DNA from: Campylobacteraceae bacterium
Lineage (GTDB): Bacteria; Campylobacterota; Campylobacteria; Campylobacterales; Sulfurovaceae
Reading direction: 5' to 3'
NCBI GenBank assembly: GCA_026983875.1
Contig: JALSTG010000156.1
Location: 1-40,952, forward strand
Length of the DNA stretch: 40,952 nt
The position numbers and the translations under genes were made by a program. Of this stretch, positions 19,306 to 29,397 are shown piece after piece (within the stretch, counting starts at the first letter, position 1; the number at the start of each line of letters is the position of its first letter). A model generated the notes under the pieces. The model was not told where the DNA came from, ran no database searches, and saw nothing but the letters and a program-made list of their open reading frames with translations.

Positions 19306-20052
19306 ATGAAACTCTTATTAATTGGTGCGGGCAATATGGGGGCTGCAATGATCCCCGGACTTAGAGACTACGATTTGACCGTCGTCGAGGGGAGGGCGGA
19401 GCGACGGGAAGAACTGGCCAAGCGTTATCCTAATATCTCACTTCGTGGCGATATACCCTCCCTGGAGGGGTATGTCGTGATTCTGGCGATTAAGCCCCAG
19501 TCCCTTGAAAATCTGAGCACTCAGGGGGAAGCGGAAGCATTGGTCTCGATTCTCGCCGGTACTCCTCTGAGTAAGTTGCGGGAGCGGATCGTCGCGAAAG
19601 CCTATATCCGTGCCATGCCCAACATCGCCGCGCTAAAAGGTAAATCGGTCACCTCGGTTACCGGGGACAGCTCCTTCAAAGCCCAAGCTCTGGAGATTCT
19701 CTCCTCTATCGGCAAGGCGATCTGGCTTGAGAACGAGAAGCAGCTCGATATCGCTACGGGCCTGGGAGGCTCTGCGCCCGCATGGTTGGCACTTGTGGCC
19801 GAAGCCCTGGCCGACGGAGCCGTCAATCTGGGCCTTCCCCGCTCGGTAAGCTACGAATATCTCTCCGGGTTGATGGAGGGGATGGGTGCCTTGCTGGCCG
19901 ACGAACATCCGGCCCTGCTCAAAGACCGGGTCATGTCCCCGGGAGGTACCACTGCCGCCGGCTATCTTGCCCTGGAAAAAGGTGCCGTCCGTGATGCTTT
20001 TATCGAAGCGATGGAAGCGGCTTATCGCCGAAGCGAAGCGTTGGGAAAATGA
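19306..20052 (+). CDS. proC: Pyrroline-5-carboxylate reductase
   Basis: MKLLLIGAGNMGAAMIPGL; AYIRAMPNIAALKGKSVTSV; LKDRVMSPGGTTAAGYLALE. Confidence 0.92.
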   Translation: MKLLLIGAGNMGAAMIPGLRDYDLTVVEGRAERREELAKRYPNISLRGDIPSLEGYVVILAIKPQSLENLSTQGEAEALVSILAGTPLSKLRERIVAKAYIRAMPNIAALKGKSVTSVTGDSSFKAQALEILSSIGKAIWLENEKQLDIATGLGGSAPAWLALVAEALADGAVNLGLPRSVSYEYLSGLMEGMGALLADEHPALLKDRVMSPGGTTAAGYLALEKGAVRDAFIEAMEAAYRRSEALGK

Positions 20053-21330
<1,278 letters not shown>

Positions 21331-21364
21331 CTTCCCACGACTTCCGCCTTGAGCCTTACACTTC

Positions 21365-22342
21365 CTACAACAGATTCTGCATTTTGATCAGTATGCCGTA
21401 GAGAAGGGTCTCTCTGTTTTCGGGTTTGCAGGATTTGAGCCGAAGCTCGGAGCCCAAGAGATGTTCGTAGATTTTGATCCATTTGGCGGGTGTGACTCGC
21501 GCGGCAAGGGCTGCTTTTTGCTCCTCGATCTGGCGGGGGAGTTTGTAACCCAGGATCGCTTTGGAGTCGGCGACGCCGTGGAGACGGATGTAGGCGTGAA
21601 AGAGGAAGATCTGATTGACAAAGAATTGGGTGGCGCGGAGAATGTCGGTTTCATCTTCTCCAAGTTCCAGTAGCTTTCCGATCGTTTCGGTGATCGGCTT
21701 TTTGGCGAAAAGATCGATGAGGAGGTTTTCGACGGCCAGGGGGGCGGTGGAGTAGACCAGAGTGTCGATCTCCTTGTGGCCGACGGGTTCTCCCGAGATG
21801 GCAAGCTTCTCAAGCTCTTTGGCCGCGAGGGCCAGATTGCCGTTGAGGAGGGTCAGGAGATGTCCTAGAGCGTAATCGTCTATCTCCATGTGGAGTTCCA
21901 AGGCTTTTTGTCGCAGCAACACGACACCCTCGCGAGGATTTGGCGGGAAGAAGCGGACCCAGATTCCCCCCTTCTTCTCCGTAAAACTGCTCTGCATCGC
22001 CTTGGCATCCTTGGCTGCTCCCGTAAAGGCGAAGAGGAAGTAGTTGTCGGGGTTTTTAACGGTGAGGGAGATCAGGGCATCGAGCTCCTTCTTGGGCAGT
22101 TTCTTTTCCCGGCGGATCAGCAGCAGGTTGGTCCCGCCGAAAAGCGAGCTCTGGGAGAGATAGGCCTTTGCCTGCTCAAAATCGTACTCGTCGTGATAGA
22201 GAGTCAACATAGACTCGGTTGCATCGAGATCTCTCTTGTAGCGGTCAAGATAGAAGTCGATGAGGTAATCGTTCTCACCGTAAAGAAGTACACTTCGGGG
22301 AAGGCTCTGCTTGAGGCGCTGTTCGAACTCTCGCTGATACAT
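21365..22342 (-). CDS. holA: DNA polymerase III subunit delta
   Basis: MYQREFEQRLKQSLPRSVLLYGENDYLIDFYLDRY... clamp-loader delta family signature; 325 aa. Confidence 0.85.
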   Translation of the reverse strand: MYQREFEQRLKQSLPRSVLLYGENDYLIDFYLDRYKRDLDATESMLTLYHDEYDFEQAKAYLSQSSLFGGTNLLLIRREKKLPKKELDALISLTVKNPDNYFLFAFTGAAKDAKAMQSSFTEKKGGIWVRFFPPNPREGVVLLRQKALELHMEIDDYALGHLLTLLNGNLALAAKELEKLAISGEPVGHKEIDTLVYSTAPLAVENLLIDLFAKKPITETIGKLLELGEDETDILRATQFFVNQIFLFHAYIRLHGVADSKAILGYKLPRQIEEQKAALAARVTPAKWIKIYEHLLGSELRLKSCKPENRETLLYGILIKMQNLL

Positions 22343-22496
22343 TAAAATCCTCCAGTGGAGGATGTTTTAGTGAATAGTGAATAGTGAATAGTGAACAGTG
22401 TCGGTATGCACGGCTCGGCCGTGCCTTTATTGATAATACTTTCGACTTGTGTCTTGCGACTCGTGACTGTGCCGAAGGCACCCTCAATAACCATCA
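22343..22496 (-). repeat. Composite heptamer repeat element, copy 2 (5' leader of holA)
   Basis: SD palindrome ATCCTCC-AGT-GGAGGAT (22347-22363), GTGAATA x4 (22370-22397), GCACGGC-TCG-GCCGTGC hairpin (22408-22424), degenerate ACTTGCG x4.4 (22438-22468); collinear with 24483-24650. Confidence 0.85.
22347..22363 (-). promoter_or_regulatory. SD-containing hairpin upstream of holA
   Basis: mRNA sense 5'-ATCCTCC-ACT-GGAGGAT-TTTA-ATG: the GGAGG SD lies 6 nt before the ATG and is paired in a 7-bp perfect stem. Confidence 0.6.
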
Positions 22497-24482
22497 CTAT
22501 CCCTCCCGTTCCAGCTTTTTTATCTGGGTTCCCAGAATGATCGCCTGGGGAATATTGGCCTCGGTGATTTCCACTTCAATCCGATCAAAGAGAAGGGCAT
22601 CGTAGGCTTTGAGATGGACGACGATTCCCTGCATTTCACACTCCAGGATCGCTTTAGCGCCCCGGGTCGGGTCGTCGGGGTCGATTTCGATCAGCTCCGC
22701 AGCGAAGCGTTCGCCTAAGTGCCTCTGGGCCCAGCGGGCGAATTTTCGGTCGCGGAAGTCCCATTCGGCCTTGGTGGCGTTTCGCTCCAGTTCGCTGACC
22801 CGGACGCAGAGGGGCTCGATGTTGCGCAGGAGATAGGCGTGGCGCTCTTCATCTCGATGCAAATCGGCCTTGATGAGCCGGTGGAGGATTAGGTCGCTGT
22901 AGCGTCGGATGGGGGAGGTGAAGTGACTGTACTTCTTGAAGCCCAGGCCGAAGTGACCTACATTGAAGGGCGAATAGCTGGCCCGACGCAGGGACTGGAT
23001 GATGAGGGCGTCGACCTCCGCTTCGATTCCCTGGGCGGCGGCCTCTTTCTGGATGGCTCGGATCACGGTACAGGCGTCGGCTTCTTCAGGAAGATCGACG
23101 AAGATTCCTACCGTAGCCAACTGTTCCAGAAGCTCCTCGATCTTGCCCATTTCCGGGGCTTCGTGGATCCGGAAGATTGCGTCTCCATCGCCTTCAAAGC
23201 GTTTGGCGGCGGCTTTGTTGGCTAGGAGCATGCACTCCTCGATGAGGCTATGGGCCGGAGTGCCGGTCTCGATAGTGGTCTCCTTGAGCTCGTGTTCGGG
23301 GTCGATGGCCAGCTTGACTTCGTCGGTGCGGAAGTCAAAGCCCTTTTTGAGCCGCTGTTTTCGTAGTCGCTGGGTGAGCTTCTGCAAAGGAAGAAGCCAT
23401 CGGAGAATCTCCTGCTCCGTTTCGCTAAAGTGCGTGCGTTTCCCTTCTAGTATCGCGTCGATTTCGTCATAGTTAAAGCGGCGTTTGGAGTGAATGACCC
23501 CTTCGAAAAATTCCTCTTTGATAGGCTGGAGGTTTTTGGGATCGAGAGTGATCTTCGCGATAAAGGCGAGGCGGTCGACATGGGGCTTGAGAGAGCAGAT
23601 ATTTTCGCTCAGTTCCCGAGGCAGCATGGGGAAGGCCTTGTGGGGAAGGTAGGTGGTAAAGCCCCGGAGTTTTGCCTCCTTGTCGATAGGACTGGAGTAG
23701 GGGACGTAGTGGCTGACGTCGGCGATAGCCACATAGAGGGTATGATGTTTCAGATCCAGATAGATTGCGTCGTCGAAATCCTTGGCGGTAACCGGATCGA
23801 TGGTGCAAAAGCTCAGATCCCGTAGATCGACGCGCCCTTCGATCTCCTGGGGTAGGACCTGGCTGGGGATTTTAAGAGCTTGTTCCACGCAGTCATCGGG
23901 GAAGGTATCATCCCGGCGTTCATAAAGCAGCAGGCTGATGCGCTCGTCGACTCTCGGATCGCCCAGATGGCCCAGCACTTCGATCACTTTGGAGCTCATA
24001 GCGTCGATGAGTAGCACCGTGCCCAGCTTGAAGGCCTTCAGATCCATCCCCGGCATCTCGGCGGCGATGGGCTGGGCGGTTTTGATATGAAGTACGGCGA
24101 AGTTTCCGCTCTCATCCCGGTGGGTGTAGCCGATGAGGTGGAGAGCCTCAGGACGGGTGACGAGAACGACCTTTGCCGCCGGCCGTCCCCGTCTGGCGAT
24201 GATGCGCTTGACGACTACTTCGTCACCGTTTTTTGCCTCATCCAGATCCTTGGGTTCGATGAGCAGATCTTTGTCCCCTTCAAATTCGCTTTCGACGTAC
24301 CCTTTGCCCTCCTGGGAGATCCAGAGCCGTCCCACCCGGTAGAGAGAACGCAGACGAAGCAGTTCCCGTTCGTCCTTCTCCAAAGCTCCTATACGCTCGA
24401 GCTCCTCATACTTGGGATAATCCTCGGGCTCCAGATCGGAGGGGAGAAATCCGCGGGTGAGTTGGATGCCGAAGGGAGACAT
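22497..24482 (-). CDS. rnr: Ribonuclease R / RNase II family exoribonuclease (VacB)
   Basis: RNB-domain motif SFCTIDPVTAKDFDDAIYLDLKHHTLYVAIADVSHYVPYSSPIDKEAKLRGFTTYLPHKAFPMLPRELSENICSL; HFTSPIRRYSDLILHRLI. Confidence 0.92.
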   Translation of the reverse strand: MSPFGIQLTRGFLPSDLEPEDYPKYEELERIGALEKDERELLRLRSLYRVGRLWISQEGKGYVESEFEGDKDLLIEPKDLDEAKNGDEVVVKRIIARRGRPAAKVVLVTRPEALHLIGYTHRDESGNFAVLHIKTAQPIAAEMPGMDLKAFKLGTVLLIDAMSSKVIEVLGHLGDPRVDERISLLLYERRDDTFPDDCVEQALKIPSQVLPQEIEGRVDLRDLSFCTIDPVTAKDFDDAIYLDLKHHTLYVAIADVSHYVPYSSPIDKEAKLRGFTTYLPHKAFPMLPRELSENICSLKPHVDRLAFIAKITLDPKNLQPIKEEFFEGVIHSKRRFNYDEIDAILEGKRTHFSETEQEILRWLLPLQKLTQRLRKQRLKKGFDFRTDEVKLAIDPEHELKETTIETGTPAHSLIEECMLLANKAAAKRFEGDGDAIFRIHEAPEMGKIEELLEQLATVGIFVDLPEEADACTVIRAIQKEAAAQGIEAEVDALIIQSLRRASYSPFNVGHFGLGFKKYSHFTSPIRRYSDLILHRLIKADLHRDEERHAYLLRNIEPLCVRVSELERNATKAEWDFRDRKFARWAQRHLGERFAAELIEIDPDDPTRGAKAILECEMQGIVVHLKAYDALLFDRIEVEITEANIPQAIILGTQIKKLEREG

Positions 24483-24510
24483 TCAAAATCCTCCAACGGA
24501 GGATTTTGAA
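24482..24510 (-). promoter_or_regulatory. Perfect 13-bp inverted repeat with 3-nt loop, containing the rnr SD and reaching the A of the start codon
   Basis: TTCAAAATCCTCC-AAC-GGAGGATTTTGAA on +; mRNA sense TTCAAAATCCTCC-GTT-GGAGGATTTTGA-ATG, with GGAGG 7 nt from the ATG. Confidence 0.75.
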
Positions 24511-24650
24511 GTGAAGAGTGAAGAGTGAAGAGTGAAGAACTTTGGTATGCACGGCCTGGACGTGCTTTTATCAATACTTGCGACTTGCGACTTGCGACTT
24601 GCGACTCCTCCCCCCCAATGACCAATGACCAATAACCAATAACCAATAAC
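24483..24650 (-). repeat. Composite heptamer repeat element, copy 1 (5' leader of rnr)
   Basis: SD palindrome, GTGAAGA x4 (24511-24538), GGTATGCACGGC block with hairpin (24544-24565), ACTTGCG x4.4 (24576-24606), C7 run, CCAATGA x2 + CCAATAA x3 (24615-24649). Confidence 0.9.
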
Positions 24651-24658
24651 AGCGCCCA

Positions 24659-25504
24659 TCAGGCGCCTTTCAGTTGATATTTAATCTCTTCGAGTCGCTC
24701 GATCCGCTCTTCGGTTGTGGGATGGGTGCGGAAAAGATTGGCTACCTGACCGCCGATGCCGGCGAAGGGGTTGACGATGAACATATGGGCCGTAGAGGGG
24801 TCGGCATCGTGGATCACGGCACCGCGCCGGGCGTAGTTGTCGAGCTTGGTGAGGGCTCGCTGGAGCCATTCGGGATGGCCGGTCATCAGTGCCGAGCCTT
24901 TGTCGGCTTCGAACTCCCGGCTGCGGCTGATGGTCATCTGGATGACGGTCGCGGCCAGAGGCATGATGATCATCAGGGCGATGGTAACGATGGGATTGCG
25001 GTCCCGGTCGCCTCCGAAAAACATCCCGAAATTGGCCAGCATACTGATAGCTCCGGCGATGGTAGCGGCGACGGTGCCGATGAGCATATCGTAGTGTTTG
25101 ATATGGCTCAGCTCATGGGCGATGACTCCTTCGATCTCTTCCTCGTCCAGCAGGTCCAGCAGCCCCTTGGTAACCGCCACGGCGGCGTGTTCATAGTCCC
25201 GTCCGGTAGCGAAGGCGTTGGGAACCGGATCGGGGATGATGTAGAGCTTGGGCATCGGCAGGCCCGCGCGTTGGGTAAGGCGCCGGACGATGCCGTAGAG
25301 CTCAGGGGCGCTTTGCTCGTCCACGGGCACTGCGTCGTAGTGGGCCAGGACATGCTTGTCACTGTAGTAATAGGCGTAGAAATTCATTCCTGCGGCGATG
25401 AGAAAGGCGAGGATCATACCCGTCTTCCCGCCGATGAGTCCACCGAACCAGATAAAGAGTAGGGTCAGGCCGGTCATGAGAAAATAGGTTTTGAATTTTT
25501 CCAT
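24659..25504 (-). CDS. htpX: HtpX-like membrane zinc metalloprotease (M48)
   Basis: [26 protein letters not shown]; zinc motif [24 protein letters not shown]. Start at 25504 has a good SD (AAGGAG). Confidence 0.92.
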   Translation of the reverse strand: MEKFKTYFLMTGLTLLFIWFGGLIGGKTGMILAFLIAAGMNFYAYYYSDKHVLAHYDAVPVDEQSAPELYGIVRRLTQRAGLPMPKLYIIPDPVPNAFATGRDYEHAAVAVTKGLLDLLDEEEIEGVIAHELSHIKHYDMLIGTVAATIAGAISMLANFGMFFGGDRDRNPIVTIALMIIMPLAATVIQMTISRSREFEADKGSALMTGHPEWLQRALTKLDNYARRGAVIHDADPSTAHMFIVNPFAGIGGQVANLFRTHPTTEERIERLEEIKYQLKGA

Positions 25505-25632
25505 AACTATCTCTCCTTCTTTTTCAATTCTATTCAATAATTTTGGGCTTCATTATAATATATTCCCCGTTTACTCTATGCAATTATGGTCGCATCGATG
25601 CAGTGGATGGTTTCCTCTTACCGATTCTTCGA

Positions 25633-25638
25633 TATAAT
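25633..25638 (+). promoter_or_regulatory. Candidate -10 (TATAAT) for ilvC
   Basis: GATATAATCCCCC 29 nt upstream of ATG 25668. Confidence 0.5.
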
Positions 25639-25664
25639 CCCCCCAAATCACGATGCAAGGATAG

Positions 25665-26690
<1,026 letters not shown>

Positions 26691-26712
26691 TCGCTCGGTT
26701 TCCGGACGTCTA

Positions 26713-26735
26713 CCGAAGGTACAAGGTGCCTTCGG
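26713..26735. terminator. Hairpin after ilvC (no T-tract)
   Basis: CCGAAGG-TACAAGGTG-CCTTCGG, 7-bp stem. Confidence 0.4.
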
Positions 26736-26882
26736 CGATCTGCGCTAGCTTCCCTCATTCATAATCCCACCGTCGTCCGATCGGTTAGTAAATCCCTTAT
26801 TTCTTTTCCCTCTGCTATATAACTTCGATGCTTTTTTACTTTTGGATAAAATATCTCCAAAATAACCGGACGAAGGATTGGG

Positions 26883-27920
26883 GTGTCGACAAACAAACAT
26901 GGATCGGCGAAACGGCGGGTACAAGTAAAACGCCAGAAGCAGAAAAAAACGGTACGGCGTCGGCTTTTTATCTCTGTCTTGGGCTTTCTCGGTCTGAGTA
27001 CTTTGCTGGGATTTGCCTTCCTGCTGGGAGGAGGGGCACAGCAGGATCAGGGTGCCAAGAAGCGTACGCCAAAAGCGACAACCGTTACCGTGAAACCAAA
27101 AGAGAAAGAAAAATATAGTAGACCTTCCGAAGCTGTCGTCGTCGCGGAAGAGTATCCCCAAGAAGAGGAGAAGGTCGGCTTCGGTCTGGAGGATTTGATC
27201 CGCAAGACGCAGCACTCGAGACCTGAAAAGGAGCCAGTAACCGCAGTCAAGGGGAAAAAACCTCAGCTGGTGTTGATTATTGACGACGTATCACAGGCTC
27301 GACAGCTTCAGGCGATTCGAACACTCTCCTACCGTATCACTCCCTCGATTTTTCCTCCCTCCCAGATCAACCGTCATAGTAATCTCTTGGTAAAAAATCT
27401 GAAGCATTATTTGATCCATCTTCCTCTGGAGTCGGGAAGCAAAAAAATGAATCGTTTCGCCAAGACGCTTTTCGTTGATGATGGGCCGGCGAAGATCCGG
27501 GCACGGGTCAAGGAGATCCGTCGCCTCTTTCCCAAAGCGCGCTTTGTCAATAACCATACCGGCAGTGTCTTTACCTCGAACTATCCGGCGATGAATCATC
27601 TTTATGGAGACTTGAAGCGTGAGGGCTTCGTCTTTCTCGATAGCCGGACAACAGGGCATTCGGTGGTGCCCAGAGTGTCGAAAGAGTATCATACTCCTTA
27701 TGTGGCTCGTGATGTTTTCATCGACAATATACAGAAACGCTCTGCGATCCTTGCGCAACTGAAGCGCGCCGTACGTATTGCCGAAAAACGGGGCTACGCC
27801 ATTGCGATCGGGCACCCTCATCCGGCAACGTTTGACGCATTGCGTCATGCAAAGAACTTACTCGCTCCGGTAGAGACGGTCTACTTTGACGAGTTTTACC
27901 GAAGCCGTTTCGGAAAATAA
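26883..27920 (+). CDS. Divergent polysaccharide deacetylase family protein, membrane anchored
   Basis: N-terminal TM segment (RRRLFISVLGFLGLSTLLGFAFLLGGG); LVLIIDDVSQ...ITPSIFPPSQ...HLPLESG...NNHTGSVFTSN...FLDSRTTGHSV...IAIGHPHPATFDAL motifs; GTG start. Confidence 0.85.
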   Translation: MSTNKHGSAKRRVQVKRQKQKKTVRRRLFISVLGFLGLSTLLGFAFLLGGGAQQDQGAKKRTPKATTVTVKPKEKEKYSRPSEAVVVAEEYPQEEEKVGFGLEDLIRKTQHSRPEKEPVTAVKGKKPQLVLIIDDVSQARQLQAIRTLSYRITPSIFPPSQINRHSNLLVKNLKHYLIHLPLESGSKKMNRFAKTLFVDDGPAKIRARVKEIRRLFPKARFVNNHTGSVFTSNYPAMNHLYGDLKREGFVFLDSRTTGHSVVPRVSKEYHTPYVARDVFIDNIQKRSAILAQLKRAVRIAEKRGYAIAIGHPHPATFDALRHAKNLLAPVETVYFDEFYRSRFGK

Positions 27921-27928
27921 GGGGCATC

Positions 27929-28708
27929 ATGGCGGAGAGACTCCTCGATGAGATGCCCGAAGCCTTCGCTCAGCTGAAAAAACCGCCGGAACGGATTTGG
28001 TATCGGGGGGACCCCTCTCTCTTGCGACGCCCGAAAGTCTCCATCGTCGGGACACGACGTCCCTCGAGCTATACGCGGGAGATGGTACGAACCCTCGCTT
28101 CGGAGTTGGCACGTCGGGGCGTGGCGGTGGTGAGCGGTGCGGCGATGGGAGTCGATGCCCAGGCCCACATGGGAGCAGGAGCGGCCCATACGATTGCCGT
28201 GGTAGGCAACGGGGTGGATATCCGCTATCCCGCTATTAATGCTTCGCTGATCGAATCGATCGAAAGAGAAGGACTTGTTTTGAGTCGTTTCGAACCGGGT
28301 TTTCGGGCGACGAACTGGAGCTTTGTCGTACGCAATGAACTGGTGGTTGCTCTGGGAGAACTCTTGGTCGTCGCGGAGGCAGAGGAGAAGAGTGGATCTA
28401 TGCGCAGTGCAGAATATGCATTGAAGCAGGGCAAAGAGATCTGGGTGCTTCCCCATCGACTTGGGGAGAGCGGCGGTACCCGCTATCTCCTGCGTGAAGG
28501 CCTGGCTCGTCCAATTCTTGATATGGATGCATTCTTGGAGCGTTTTGGCATCCTTCCCTCCCGCTTGACGGAGTATGACGACTTTCTACTCTTCTGTCAA
28601 AAGCGTCCGACGGTCGAAGAGGCGGTAGCAGCTTTCGGAGTGCGGGTTTACGAAGAGGAGTTGGAAGGGAGAATCGTCGTGAATAACGGCAGGATCTCCC
28701 TGGCGTAG
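27929..28708 (+). CDS. dprA: DNA-processing protein DprA
   Basis: VSIVGTRRPSSYTREMVRTLASELARRGVAVVSGAAMGVDAQAHMGAGAAHTIAVVGNGVDIRYPAIN Rossmann-like DprA core. Confidence 0.93.
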   Translation: MAERLLDEMPEAFAQLKKPPERIWYRGDPSLLRRPKVSIVGTRRPSSYTREMVRTLASELARRGVAVVSGAAMGVDAQAHMGAGAAHTIAVVGNGVDIRYPAINASLIESIEREGLVLSRFEPGFRATNWSFVVRNELVVALGELLVVAEAEEKSGSMRSAEYALKQGKEIWVLPHRLGESGGTRYLLREGLARPILDMDAFLERFGILPSRLTEYDDFLLFCQKRPTVEEAVAAFGVRVYEEELEGRIVVNNGRISLA

Positions 28709-28725
28709 AGGGGAGTCGCAGACTA

Positions 28726-29304
28726 TTATCTAGTCGTATTTTCTTCTTTAGCGGGGGTAGTGGGAGCTTTGGCGTTCTTCGATTTTTCCATTTTATGGAG
28801 TTGTTCGATGACGCCTGCAAGGGCTTTCTCCGAGAGGAGACCGACCTGGCCGGTGACGAAGCCCCCTTCGGGATCGAGGATGATGAGGTAGGGGATAGAG
28901 CCCTCCCATCCGGTACGCTGTGTTATATAGGCAACAAAATCCAAAGCTCCTTGATGGGCGACAACATTGTAATTGATCCCTTTGGCTTTGACGAAGGCTT
29001 TGAGGGCTTCGGGAGGGGTCGCTTGAACCTCGATGGCGACCATGGCCATTTTGTCTTTATATTTCTTGTTCAAATCGATATAGTGCGGGATGGACATCAG
29101 ACAGGGAGGGCAGTGGGTTCCCCAAAATTCGAGGAAAACGACTTTCCCTTTTAGCTCTTTAAAGAGCAAACCGTTTTTAAGTCCCTGTACGTGGAGCGTT
29201 TTCCCGTCAATCGTCTGAAGTGTAAACTTATCAGGCTGTTGAGCAGCCTGGACAAATCCAAGAGAAAGAAGTGTGAGCAGAAGCCATTTAAGCACTATTT
29301 TCAT
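28726..29304 (-). CDS. TlpA-like thioredoxin-family protein, secreted
   Basis: Signal peptide; VVFLEFWGTHCPPCLMSIPHYIDLNKKYKDKMAMVAIEVQ. Confidence 0.85.
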   Translation of the reverse strand: MKIVLKWLLLTLLSLGFVQAAQQPDKFTLQTIDGKTLHVQGLKNGLLFKELKGKVVFLEFWGTHCPPCLMSIPHYIDLNKKYKDKMAMVAIEVQATPPEALKAFVKAKGINYNVVAHQGALDFVAYITQRTGWEGSIPYLIILDPEGGFVTGQVGLLSEKALAGVIEQLHKMEKSKNAKAPTTPAKEENTTR

Positions 29305-29397
29305 ATCGGTTATTCCTTTACTTTGATTATGTTTGCGTCGGCATGTACCGGTGTGGTAGGATTATAACATAGGGGATTTATCGGAGATTAATGAGCT

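Noticed and set aside
24389-24646. 85-aa minus ORF (MVIGYWSLVIGGEESQVASRKSQV...) and its look-alike at 22275-22487
   Set aside because: These translate the heptamer repeats and then run out of frame into rnr/holA. Their mutual similarity comes from the shared DNA repeat, not protein homology.
24511-24649. Possible CRISPR-like array
   Set aside because: Units are 7 nt, directly adjacent, with no spacers and no cas genes nearby.
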